From positions 1 to 39,117 of the IMG/VR virus record IMGVR_UViG_3300010149_000051: a DNA stretch of 39,117 bases; one strand, given 5' to 3'. How positions within the stretch are numbered: position 1 is the stretch's first letter; each line of letters begins with the position of its first letter. This document shows positions 27,701 to 37,300 of this stretch, one piece after another. The DNA comes from a virus. The notes below the pieces were generated by a model. The model made no database searches, was not told the DNA's origin, and worked only from the letters and a program-made list of their open reading frames with translations. A program made the translations under genes and the position numbers.

Positions 27701-30666
27701 GTTTAATTCATGAGGACAAAGAATTCGAAGGACAAAAATTATATTCTCTTGAAGAGAGTCCATTTTTAATTAAAAAAAGCGACAATGTATTTGTAGAAAA
27801 AAATAATTATAAAAATAGTTTTGATTCAAAAATATTAACAACAAATAGTGGTATTAATCTATTAAGTAACGACGAAGTAAGTGATCTAGAATCATTTACT
27901 AATATAAACGAATTTAAAAACTTTTTAAACGAATATTATCCAGAAAGCTGTCTTAAAAATAGTAGTAGTTTAATTCAAAAAATGTTTACTAATTTAACAG
28001 ACGTCTTTAATAAGTACACTAAAAGTTACATAAAAGATAATAAAGAAAAAACAGGCTTTGAAGATTTGATTGTTAGCTCTTTAATTTCTAATCGTGAAAC
28101 ATTTAATTTTTTATACTATGCCATAATTGAAAACAAATTCAAAGAAAGACAATTAAATGATGAAAGTAGCAATTTACCAGGAGAATTTTACAAATCAGAA
28201 AATTCTAAATCAGAAAATTTATACAATCAATACTTAACAAATATCTTTAAAACTGATAATGTTAAAAAACAGAATACCTTTACTTTAAGAGTTTTAGGCG
28301 ATAAATTCTTGTCAATAAACAAGTTACAAATGACCGGTGGACAAATTGTAAGAGATTCTACCAGATTTATTCATAATAATAGACATAGACGCGGCAATAT
28401 AAGCATAGTTGATGGTAGAATAAAAAACTATTTATTTCCGTATAAAGACTATGTATCTATTATTGGTAATAACATGGGTCCATTAGGGATCCCGGATGCA
28501 AATGCACCGGAGATTAATTTAACATGTAATTTAAAGTTTTTTTCTACTTTGCTTGCACAAACTACTTATAATTATGATGTATACTTACATTCTCAAAGTG
28601 AATCTTTATTTAACACAGAAAATATTGCAAATAACAGCTTAAACATATCTTGCAAATACATTGTTTTACCTGAAGTTGTGGGTGAAGGATATACATCTTT
28701 AATTTTTGATGGTAGTCTATTGAATTTAGGTAGTAGTACAAAAGAGTACAAACTTAGATCTTTTGTTAAATCAAGCATTGGCGCTGATAATGATATCAAT
28801 GGTGACGAATTTTATGAAAGATTGCCTGGAAGTCTTTTGTACGAAATATTTGAAACAGCAAAGTGGGATAAAGATTTTACTTTTGAATTAATTGAAGAAA
28901 AAGAAGAAAACAAAAAAACTTTTTTAGCATCACTAGCTAATCTAGTTGAAGAAATCCTAAATTACACTTTTACTAAAGATTTTTTAAAGGAGACAAAAAC
29001 TACGGATATTCTTAATGATAATATTTTTGATGATATAACAAACATAATTTTAGAATATGTTAAATTATACAAGAGCGAAAGTGATAAAATAAGAGAGCTT
29101 TCTATTTTTAAAAATTTAAATTCTCAAATTAGATCAAGATATACAGACGCATCTATGCAAAGTGATTTTACTTTTATACACTGGGACGATTCTGTAAAAA
29201 ATCAGATAATGTTGTCTTATACAGAAATTCTTGATATGTCTGGGCAAAGAGATTATAATATTAATAACTCTAATGAAAAATTTTCAGAAAGCGAAACAAA
29301 TATTTATAGTAATAGTCAGCAAGTAATTGACAATAAAAACATTCTAAGTCTATTTAAAAAATCAGATTATTTAGAAAGTTTAACGCATGATTTAATATTT
29401 GGATATTTACTAAACTTTGAAGATAATAAAACTAGACTTTTAGACACAAACAGAGAAAAACTAAATTTAGAAGAAGATATTAAAGAAAAAAGTCAAGAAA
29501 TAGTAAATATTCAAGGCGACATAAACTTTACAGACTTCTATTTTAATAGATTTAAAATTTGCAAGGCATCAAAGTTGATGCAAAACAAAGCGTATTACAG
29601 TATTGTTCAAGAAAGCAATATTGATGCTATAATAAGAAATAGAATTAGTAATTCTTTTGATAATTTCAAAATTTTTGAAACTAAAGTTAAATTTGAAAAA
29701 AACAAAAAAGAGTTAGCTGAACATGCTTTAGACAATTATTTTTTACCTAGAGAAGGTTTATCAGAAAGTTTTAATAAAATTGATATCTTAAGGTTTGGAA
29801 TAAATTATAATCTTGCTAATAGTTTAGGCGTAGATAAGATATTGGTGATATCAGTTTATCCTATTAATCACAAATATCCCGAAGTTAGAATTCCACACTT
29901 TGAATTTTTATATACACCTATTCTTACTGATATTATGCCTGCTTATTTAAATACTAGTGTAATTGGCGATTTAAATAATAAATTAGGCTTATATGATATT
30001 AATAGTCAAAGATTTGATTTGAAGTATAGATTAGCTGATGCTGGTGAGCAATTTCGTATTCTTTATACAATCCTACAAAATATTGAAGAAAAAAGAACAT
30101 TGTTAGGATTTGAAAAATCATTGAAAGCTACTTATGCTAATATAGAGCGTATTAAAACTGCAAGAAAAATATCAAATGCAATAAAGTATCTTAACGATTC
30201 TTATAATTCAGTATTTGATGATGCCAATATAAATGAACTGGATATAGACTTTGATAACATTATTTCAGACAAAACTAAAGTTCTTTTTGATGAAATAAGC
30301 GAAAACAGCTTTGACAACATATTCAGTGAGAGTAAAGAAGAAGTTGATGAATTTCTCATTGATCAAAATGGATATTTTGATCTTATTAATAAGAAACAAC
30401 AAATAGAAAAAAATATTCATTCAACAGAATTTTTCAAGAGCTTAGACGAAAATACGTCTAATCTAAAATTCCTGCAACCTATGACTAATGATTCATTTTT
30501 CGACATATTTTCTGTAAGAATATCTAGAGATGCTATTAGAAATGAAATTTCTGACAAATTAGAAAGCTTAACTGATCAATCTAGGAAAAATGAATTGTCA
30601 GAAATTTTAAGTGGAGATGATTTTAGTAATAGTTATTCCTATATAATACAAACAAAAGTTTTTTAA
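24778..30666 (+). CDS. Giant virion-block protein, 1962 aa, unknown function
   Basis: The largest gene in the window, 5.9 kb. Residues 1 to about 170 are low-complexity, rich in Glu, Gln, Asn, Ser and Ala and probably disordered. From about 180 to 1,400 the sequence is Asn/Ser/Tyr/Phe-rich and beta-like, with short poly-Asn runs (near 27,675). The last 550 residues are more helical and charged, with possible coiled coils (for example LNLEEDIKEKSQEIVNI). There is no internal periodic repeat of the kind seen in long tail fibres. Nor is there the long hydrophobic heptad pattern or membrane segment usual in tape measures. Its Shine-Dalgarno is weak. Options are a baseplate scaffold, a tape-measure analogue or an injected protein; I cannot choose. 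Confidence 0.5.
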   Translation: MLPRTGYLASQQSLMDQAESENENESTEAELNALSLGAESLSGRTTGNLFTPEVSINNTVASVVGGMNTYEATEVNNDDLGRESNSNSPISATAALMGDYNPGTDNPAREAAQQPQQQLETLRNARQDRPSEEIIERMRTLVEPPSPSANDGEVDTAIFNYYNDRADLIELQQTESESFLYDNLSLSSLIEDSDSKLLLLSHENYKISMQPEKELFGKKVLVSNGSFISPEQLYLLKKGYIENKLESFSNRYFLKDDNSKKSQSLYLQNIKQNNAFKKNYITNINKYLNNNSKNIKKFNFGNQLLSYAKDNEYSNYFGKVVNKVYNNNTYNSTSSYTNNSFSNINEITHHNVFDKSYHTNLKSTLKNYYKLNLNIDENSSDSFFYRDDILNSNAIIMQCLNFSASSLKNIHEGSFTSINYDNTSDLNFSLYDTLTNNATLNRVSILPYSFNYDIFKSNHNNLDFTCAAYTNTLGLTDIKLSAKERSFKSNSNYVSENYSSDKIQVDHFKLTNMLQRSENSQSKNYLFNSLRLANNESTVTIKYLLQENHNWLFSDQFTEINDPEILLDDQFLFLKDYNEILGIDPVNYLQMQYNVMDTDAVICQMNLTISGEGGNTFILNCFDNESQLRNYSDSETSNIKKYLSCPTFNMFQMHQEQDGVYTKDTTFDNFSNNYLGHKKRSLSCYFNNQSIKSILSKAANNSDGVSQEIVSSKIFPGLLNFNQKKFSELDSNRIMFAYGIKPDRHYNDNINPENFYKDELSYFIDRTWSIKQKEDDVLSENKSGFAYSPRNLDFRQIGYGGAAERFSDGSASGRNILDELGSFFIGTESLGIESYNQSIPSIKNGEYAPFVLLKNTNKAYNIKSSDLKDKYLLDESLTTSEELFYDRVQITSSTRSRYLSDGKKNVFKKYQKLSAWKSEKNSKNNWVYSAFKLKRDLFRIKKKKIGSNSFLNFLEEVNRKNNKLFNNNNNKSVFSLIHEDKEFEGQKLYSLEESPFLIKKSDNVFVEKNNYKNSFDSKILTTNSGINLLSNDEVSDLESFTNINEFKNFLNEYYPESCLKNSSSLIQKMFTNLTDVFNKYTKSYIKDNKEKTGFEDLIVSSLISNRETFNFLYYAIIENKFKERQLNDESSNLPGEFYKSENSKSENLYNQYLTNIFKTDNVKKQNTFTLRVLGDKFLSINKLQMTGGQIVRDSTRFIHNNRHRRGNISIVDGRIKNYLFPYKDYVSIIGNNMGPLGIPDANAPEINLTCNLKFFSTLLAQTTYNYDVYLHSQSESLFNTENIANNSLNISCKYIVLPEVVGEGYTSLIFDGSLLNLGSSTKEYKLRSFVKSSIGADNDINGDEFYERLPGSLLYEIFETAKWDKDFTFELIEEKEENKKTFLASLANLVEEILNYTFTKDFLKETKTTDILNDNIFDDITNIILEYVKLYKSESDKIRELSIFKNLNSQIRSRYTDASMQSDFTFIHWDDSVKNQIMLSYTEILDMSGQRDYNINNSNEKFSESETNIYSNSQQVIDNKNILSLFKKSDYLESLTHDLIFGYLLNFEDNKTRLLDTNREKLNLEEDIKEKSQEIVNIQGDINFTDFYFNRFKICKASKLMQNKAYYSIVQESNIDAIIRNRISNSFDNFKIFETKVKFEKNKKELAEHALDNYFLPREGLSESFNKIDILRFGINYNLANSLGVDKILVISVYPINHKYPEVRIPHFEFLYTPILTDIMPAYLNTSVIGDLNNKLGLYDINSQRFDLKYRLADAGEQFRILYTILQNIEEKRTLLGFEKSLKATYANIERIKTARKISNAIKYLNDSYNSVFDDANINELDIDFDNIISDKTKVLFDEISENSFDNIFSESKEEVDEFLIDQNGYFDLINKKQQIEKNIHSTEFFKSLDENTSNLKFLQPMTNDSFFDIFSVRISRDAIRNEISDKLESLTDQSRKNELSEILSGDDFSNSYSYIIQTKVF

Positions 30667-30675
30667 AGAGCTGTT

Positions 30676-32310
30676 ATGAACAAAACTTCTGATGCTATAA
30701 TTTCAATCAATACAAATAAAAAAAATGAAAGAAAAGTATTTGTAAACTTTGTATACAATAAATATTCAAAAAATGAAACAACACTAAATGATAATATTAT
30801 TTTAAATAGATTGAGGCAAAACAAAAATGATGTTAAAAATAATTTTATAAGACTCACACTTTCTCGAGAGATTGAGTTTGGTCTAGATGATGATTTGCTA
30901 GAGTTTACCCAAGATATTGAAGAAATATTTACTATAGCAGATATCAATAACTTAGATGAGATTGATTTAGCTTACTTTAATAGAATAAACAAATACAATA
31001 AAAAAAGAATATATCGTTTTTTAGAGTTAGACAATCAAGAAATCGAGTCAGGCGTTGAATATTTAACTCCTTATTTTGCTAATGATGAATCACAATTAGA
31101 TATAAGTAATATTAAAAAATCTTTAAAGTCTACATTAAAAATATCCATTCATAAAAATGAAAACTTAAATTTAAAAAAGTTGAATGACAATAAAATTTTT
31201 TCTGATAAATCTTTGTTTGCAAAAAAATTATTAGATGAAAACATCTTGTCAGATCAGTCTGAACGAATTAGCTCAGGTTTTTTGTTTGACATTTTTAAAC
31301 CTTTTAAATCAATCATAAATAATATCGGAGATACACGTAGTTTTAGTAAAATCAATGGTTTGAGATGTGGATTTTTATTAGAAAAATATAAATTAGAAAA
31401 CGATAAATTTACTAAAATTGCAGCAAAGTTTTTTACTAAAAAAAGAGGAGAAAATAATTTAAATAATTTACCGACTTTTATAGAAGATGAAGCTGTAAGG
31501 TATGGACAAACTTACAAATATGTACTAAGTGATGTTTATTTATATTCGTATCCTGATATTGAGAATAGATTTGTTTTAAATTCATATTTGTTTTGTGATG
31601 TTCCTTACGAAACTATAACTGTTGAATGCAGAGAAAACGTGGCGCCTCCACCTCCTATTAATATAAGTTTTATGTATGATGAAAATTTACGACAATTAAA
31701 AATAAACTGGGAAGAACCTAAAAACTACCAGCAAGATGCAAAAGGATATCAAATATTAAGAAGGTATAGTTTGGATGAACCTTTTGAATTAGTTAAGCAA
31801 TTAGAAGGGCATTCTGAGTTTGATGACTACAGACTAAATGAAATTATCTCTATAAACGATACAGTATATACACCTGACGATGTTAAATATGAATACATAG
31901 ATTTTACTTATAAACCTGGCGTTATTTCAATTTACGCGTTAAGGACAATTGATGCTCACGGCTTTGTGTCAGATTATTCTGCGCAAATGGCAATATTATA
32001 TGATCCGTTTGAACAAAAATTAATAGTTGATCTTGTTTCACTTCCAGGCGCAAAAAGAGACTTTCCAAACAGTATCTTGAGAAGCAAAAGTATATTTTTT
32101 AAAAATAAAAACAGCATAGTTGAAAAACTTCCTATTGTTAAGAATCCTAGCAAGATAACTTTACACATAACTCCTGAATTTGCAGCGATAACAAAAAATG
32201 ACAAAAGCGACCTAACGCTTGATGAAGAATATCAGTTTACAATAACCAAGTTAAATAATATGTTAATTTATAAGCAAAATTTTAAAATTAAGAATTTTAT
32301 TATTTCTTAA
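30676..32310 (+). CDS. Virion protein with fibronectin-III-like domain
   Basis: A 544-aa protein. Residues about 322-440 look like a fibronectin type III sandwich. A Pro-rich entry (APPPPINISF) is followed by LKINWEEPKNYQQDAKGYQILRR, the usual 'W-x-x-P...Y-x-(I/V)-x-R' pattern. Then comes a paired-strand region ending ISIYALRTIDAHGFVSDYSA. The segment before it (VRYGQTYKYVLSDVYLYS) may be another beta domain. The N-terminal 200 residues are charged and helical. Such domains are common in virion surface proteins, where they bind carbohydrate weakly or act as spacers. It begins nine bases after the giant gene and is followed by the longest gap in the virion block. No enzymatic motif is visible. 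Confidence 0.55.
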   Translation: MNKTSDAIISINTNKKNERKVFVNFVYNKYSKNETTLNDNIILNRLRQNKNDVKNNFIRLTLSREIEFGLDDDLLEFTQDIEEIFTIADINNLDEIDLAYFNRINKYNKKRIYRFLELDNQEIESGVEYLTPYFANDESQLDISNIKKSLKSTLKISIHKNENLNLKKLNDNKIFSDKSLFAKKLLDENILSDQSERISSGFLFDIFKPFKSIINNIGDTRSFSKINGLRCGFLLEKYKLENDKFTKIAAKFFTKKRGENNLNNLPTFIEDEAVRYGQTYKYVLSDVYLYSYPDIENRFVLNSYLFCDVPYETITVECRENVAPPPPINISFMYDENLRQLKINWEEPKNYQQDAKGYQILRRYSLDEPFELVKQLEGHSEFDDYRLNEIISINDTVYTPDDVKYEYIDFTYKPGVISIYALRTIDAHGFVSDYSAQMAILYDPFEQKLIVDLVSLPGAKRDFPNSILRSKSIFFKNKNSIVEKLPIVKNPSKITLHITPEFAAITKNDKSDLTLDEEYQFTITKLNNMLIYKQNFKIKNFIIS

Positions 32311-32373
32311 GAGTTATTAAAATATATACATATGTATTAATACAATAGAGAAAGAATAATTAGGAGACTTATA
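32311..32373 (+). promoter_or_regulatory. Gap with 12-base palindrome and -10-like box
   Basis: This 63-base gap holds a perfect 12-base palindrome, ATACATATGTAT (32326-32337), and a -10-like TACAAT (32341-32346) with no good -35 at the right distance. A strong ribosome site, AGGAG (32362-32366), lies seven bases before the next ATG. It is probably a promoter region, perhaps a late one or one with an operator at the palindrome, for the last three virion genes. AT-rich sequence makes short palindromes common, so the call is weak. Confidence 0.35.
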
Positions 32374-33114
32374 ATGGGATTTTTAAATCATGCAACTAAT
32401 AATATAATAGTTGATGCAGTTTTAACAGAAAAAGGCAGAGAAATCCTAGCAAGAAATGATGGGTCGTTTGCTATTCAAAGTTTTAGATTAGGTGATGATG
32501 AAGTCGATTATTCTATTTTAGAACAATACGGTATTGTAATTGGTAAAGAAAAAATTGAAAAAAATACTCCAATTTTTGAGGCAATTACAGCACAAAATTT
32601 AGCTTTAAAATACCCACTTCGAAGCTTTTTGACAAATAACACAGAAGATATTTTTGCTATTCCCTATCTCGTATTAGGAGAAAACATTACAACACCAGTT
32701 TCTTTATCTTCTAATTTATCGTCTAAAAAGGATGTAAGAAAATCAATTACTGTTAAAACATTTGTTGATCAAGATCAGGACTTTGTATTAAGCGAAGACT
32801 CGTTAAAAGATACAAGTTTCACGGTAAAGGTTTTTGATAAATTAATCAAGTTAACTGGGGCTTCTTCTAGAGCTGTTAAGAATGATATTGCATACTATAA
32901 GATAGGTGCTCAAGTTTTAGACGAAGATTTTCAAGGTCAGCAAGTTTGTAGCTTTACAGTTACTGCACAAAACGTTGTTAATGCTTCAGCCTTTAAATTC
33001 TTTTCAACAAAAAGTAATAATTCTTTAATTAAAACTCAAATTGAAATTATAGGAAATAATACCAATTCTTCTATTATAATTCCCGTTACAATACAAAACA
33101 ATATAATTACATAA
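32374..33114 (+). CDS. Virion protein with conserved N-terminal module, 246 aa
   Basis: The N-terminus reads GFLNHATNNIIVDAVLTEKGRE, then FRLGDDEVDYS. I recall this module from many marine phage structural proteins, usually annotated as hypothetical. It also opens the 348-aa protein at 20593 in a more divergent form. The remaining 190 residues are beta-rich (KSITVKTFVDQDQDFVLSED, CSFTVTAQNV), consistent with a small sandwich domain. The start is certain from AGGAG seven bases before ATG. It is the first gene after the gap at 32311 and heads a set of three virion genes, so it may be expressed at a higher level than the genes before it. Function unknown; an adaptor in the baseplate or tail is inferred. 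Confidence 0.6.
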   Translation: MGFLNHATNNIIVDAVLTEKGREILARNDGSFAIQSFRLGDDEVDYSILEQYGIVIGKEKIEKNTPIFEAITAQNLALKYPLRSFLTNNTEDIFAIPYLVLGENITTPVSLSSNLSSKKDVRKSITVKTFVDQDQDFVLSEDSLKDTSFTVKVFDKLIKLTGASSRAVKNDIAYYKIGAQVLDEDFQGQQVCSFTVTAQNVVNASAFKFFSTKSNNSLIKTQIEIIGNNTNSSIIIPVTIQNNIIT

Positions 33115-33124
33115 AGGATAAAAG

Positions 33125-34375
33125 ATGACTTTTTTTGAATTTGAAGATGAAGATAGAGTATTAAAAAGATCACAAATAAGGCAATTAGTGGATGTATTAG
33201 CAGCTGACATTTCAGGCTCTAATACTGGTTCTAGTACAAGAAAAAAATATGAAGTTTTTTTAACAGGTTCAGGTACTGACTATGTAACTAGTTCTTTATT
33301 TCATACAGTCTTTGATCAAACTCATACGCTTCAAACTGCAAATGAAATGTTAGATATAACTGTAGGATCGTACGCAAAATATAAAGCTGGGACGTCGACA
33401 ACTGACCCAGAATATTATGTTTGTTTTAAAGATCAAGGAAGTACAGCAATTACAGCAATTACTGCTTCTGTTGATTCGAGCAACAAACCTATTTTTGATA
33501 GTAGTCTATTAATGATGAGAGAGAAATTAAACATTTATAAGCAATACGCACAAGTATTGCTTGGTGACGGAAGTCAATATTTCACAACTCCTTATGATGA
33601 CGATGTTACAAATGACGAAGATGACAGAATTAATCATGCTATTTTTATTAATATTAAAAGACTCTTTACTAGAGACGGTTTAGATAAAGAAAAGTTTTCA
33701 ATGAAAATTGGAAACAAAGCTGGAAATGGAACTTCACCTCAGCCTATTGATGCTGTTTCTCAAACTTCACAGTTAAAATTGATATCAGATACAAATGCTA
33801 AGTCAAGTTTAACAATAACTCCGCAAGGTGGTAGCGTTGGAACTATTGTAAATGATACAAACAATGCTGTAGGTTTGTTATTTTATGAAAATGGTATTAT
33901 AGTTTTAGATGCAGAAAAAGTTTTAGATCCGAGTCAACAAATTACAGGTAATATATCAACAGTAATATCCCCTACAGCTGGTAGTAAAAAAGCTCTTACA
34001 GCTGGTTCTAAGTTTATTCCAGACGTTTGGGTAACTGGCTCAATTGACGATGTAATTGACCATGTAGCAAGTACAAGATTTGGAAGTGCAGATACGTCAG
34101 CAATGGGTCTAATTAATAAGACTTCAATTAATTCAACTATTTATTTTTGTAGAGTTGCTCCTGCTGAAGGTAATTTTTCAACAAATCCAACTTATACAGA
34201 TGCGAGCGGTAGTTTAAGATGCATTGAGGAAAAAGGCGATGATCCATTCTCTTATGTCACAACAATTGGATTATACGATGGCCCAGGAAACATGCTGGCA
34301 GTTGCAAAGACTTCTAGGCCTATTGAAAAAAATCCTGAAGTTGATTTATCTATTAGTGTACGTATTGATTACTAA
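33125..34375 (+). CDS. Virion protein with shared C-terminal module, 416 aa
   Basis: A Ser/Thr/Gly-rich beta protein, with less Asn/Lys bias than its neighbours. The N-terminus (DEDRVLKRSQIRQLVDVLAAD) is helical, followed by VTSSLFHTVFDQTHTLQTAN, a stretch I recall in marine phage structural proteins of unknown role. The final 44 residues (FSYVTTIGLYD...NMLAVAKTSRPIEKNP...RIDY) match the end of the next protein. AAAGGA lies a few bases upstream of ATG, a good ribosome site. Balanced composition and a strong start suggest an abundant virion component. It could be a tail or baseplate shell protein, but no fold can be proven here. Confidence 0.55.
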   Translation: MTFFEFEDEDRVLKRSQIRQLVDVLAADISGSNTGSSTRKKYEVFLTGSGTDYVTSSLFHTVFDQTHTLQTANEMLDITVGSYAKYKAGTSTTDPEYYVCFKDQGSTAITAITASVDSSNKPIFDSSLLMMREKLNIYKQYAQVLLGDGSQYFTTPYDDDVTNDEDDRINHAIFINIKRLFTRDGLDKEKFSMKIGNKAGNGTSPQPIDAVSQTSQLKLISDTNAKSSLTITPQGGSVGTIVNDTNNAVGLLFYENGIIVLDAEKVLDPSQQITGNISTVISPTAGSKKALTAGSKFIPDVWVTGSIDDVIDHVASTRFGSADTSAMGLINKTSINSTIYFCRVAPAEGNFSTNPTYTDASGSLRCIEEKGDDPFSYVTTIGLYDGPGNMLAVAKTSRPIEKNPEVDLSISVRIDY

Positions 34376-34389
34376 GAAAGATTAAAAAT

Positions 34390-37300
34390 ATGTCGTTTAA
34401 GATAATTGAAAATGACATGATTGTCAAAAACAACATTACCCTTGAACCTCATATAACATTTGTCTCTGCTTCTAATGATTGTGAAGATCTTGTAGGTCAT
34501 AATCTTACTAGTTCTGGAATATCTGGTTCAATACCTGTTACCAATATGACACACAAATATTATAAAGATGAACTAAAAGGAACTAGAGTATACGATATTG
34601 ATGACTCAAAATACAACTTTAAAGTAAAGATGGAGTCGTTAAATTCGATTGACGTATTAAACGAAGCACGCAACGGAAATGTTTTTGAACAAGAACTCAA
34701 TGCTAAAGGAATATTTTCTAATAGAAAGCAAGAACACAATTTTGGTGTTGAAAAAGTTAAACAAAGATATTTAATTGATGATGAGAATTATTATAAAAAA
34801 AAATCTATTAAAAATTTATATAAATATTATAACGAAAATTTAGAACATAGACAGTTTAATTCGCATTGGGGATTTTCTAATTACAATACAATTAATTTTT
34901 TCAATATTAACGAAAGCTTAAATGAAAATATTAAAAGTAATAAAACACATTTAAATTGTTTAGCTTATCCTAATTTACTTGATAGTTCTGGTAAGCCTGC
35001 ATATGACTTTGCAAGTGAAGATTTAACTTTTTCTTTTTATATTAATCAAAGAAGAAAAAACAAAAAAAATCACCATTTTAATCCTGGTTGTGTTTTATCT
35101 ATTCCTAAATTGATTTCTATATATATTGTAAAAGGTACAAAAACAGATATAAACGAATTAACAGAAAGTTATAGATTGTTTATAGAAATAGGTGAAAAAA
35201 CACTTATAAATACATCTAATAATATTTTGCTTTCTGATGTGTCGGGGAATACACTATTTGATTTTAACAATTCATCATTACAATCTCAAGAAAATGGACA
35301 TCTTTATTTAAGTTCAGATAATATTATTAATTTTAATTGTTGGCATAATATTTCTATTGTTTTATCAAAAAAGAATGATGACAATTATACTTTACTGTTA
35401 TATAATGATGGTGAATTAATTGATACGCATTCAATAACCAACTTTAATAAAAATGCAAATGATGAAAATAATTTTATTTTAATTGGAAATAAATTTACTA
35501 ATTTAAATGGTAATATTACAAAATATGTAAATGAATTATTCTCAGTAAATGGTGATGGCACAGATAATTTTACAGGACCATACTCTACAAAGTCTATTTC
35601 TTTTGGAAGTCATTCTGTAGACTTTATTAAAGATTACAATGATTCATTTTCGATTGAAATAAAAGATAGCTTACTAGAAACTATTGAATCGGACTATGTA
35701 GATGAAAATACGAGCTGCGCATTAAATGCAGAAATACATGATATTCGAATATACAATACTAACATGGGTTATCTAATAAAAGATAAAATTTGTAAACAAA
35801 ATATTGTAGATTATACAGAAAATAAATTAATATTTGGTTTGCCTGTTTACTACTATGACAATCCTGTTGAAAAACTAGGACTTGTTAATATTCACAGAGT
35901 AAATTCTAGTTCTCAAATTACTTTATCAAATATTCATATAGAAGGTCCGGTTAACAGCTATTTTTCAAATAAATGTTTAGGACACGAAGTTACAATTGAA
36001 AATTTCTTATATGAGTTTAAGCAAAAAATATCACCTAATATTGTATTTGGCGGAAATCTAAAAGCAGATGACTTGCATTCTTCTTTGAATTTAGTGTATG
36101 AAAATGAAGATCTTTCACAAGCTAACTCGACTTTATGCAAAAATTCAAGTAAAGGAATAAGCTTACTAGAAACTTATTATCAAAAAATAAAATCATTTGA
36201 CTCTGAAAATGGGAGTCCTAATAGTCTATCTGAAGATAATTTTGAACTTATTAGAAAACACAATTTTTATTATAGAAACAATATGATCCTACCAAATGAC
36301 AATGGTTTGCAAGATCAAGTCTATGATATTAAAGGATATTATACTAATTATTCAGGTTTTTCACATACAACTTTTGATAACAATAAAGATTATCAACACG
36401 TAAATCTTAATCAAGTTCATAGTGATAAAGTTTTAATGCCGAATAACGTAGACTTTATCACTACAGTTTCTAATGCTGAATTAGTAAATTATTCTGCTCA
36501 AAGCAATAAACTAAAAAAAGAAGAAAATCGAAGAACTTTTTTTATATCTTCTGGTAAAAGCTTTAAAGAATCTTATGATTTATTTACAAATGCTTCGTTA
36601 AATAATTTTCATAAGGATAGTTTTACTTTAAATACAAATTCAAGTATGGCTGGAGCAATAAGATCGCTAACAGGATCTTTGTCTAATGACTTTATTTTTA
36701 TAACTAAAGGATCGAATGGCTTTTTAAAAGATTTGTCAAATCCTGTTGGAAGAAAAATAAATGATGATTTTAGAAATAATGCAATAGGTAATGTATTTCC
36801 GACAGTCAGTACTAAAATTATAGATAATGATCCTACTAATCCAGATAGTGTTGCATACTTTACTTATGAATTGCCATATTTTAATATAACAAAAGATTTT
36901 AGCGAAACTTATTCTAATACTTTATGCATTTCATCTTCAGTTTACAATAAAAATATTGTTAGAGAAAGTGTTAGAATATTTGATACAGCTTTGTCCGGAA
37001 CTGGTAATGTAATTAATATTAGTCTAGCTGATAATGGTTTGGGTTTGTTGCATAGAAGTGATTGTTTAACAAAAGTTGCAGACTGGAACTATGTAGGACA
37101 TATTCTTTATAAGGAAGGTTTTGCAACTATTCTTCATCCCGGGTTAGAGAATTTTTCTCAAACAAATTATAGAATTGAATTTAAGTCTAACGCAGAAATG
37201 AATGTTTATGAATTGAATTTACCTGCAAAAGCTACAGAAGTTAATTTATCTAGAAATACATCTTATATAGAAAATTTAAGACTTGATGATTCTGCATTTA

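Noticed and set aside
24778-30666. Assignment of the 1962-aa protein as the tape measure
   Set aside because: Size alone would fit, but the middle is Asn/Ser-rich and beta-like rather than a long helix, and no membrane segments are visible; I left the function open.
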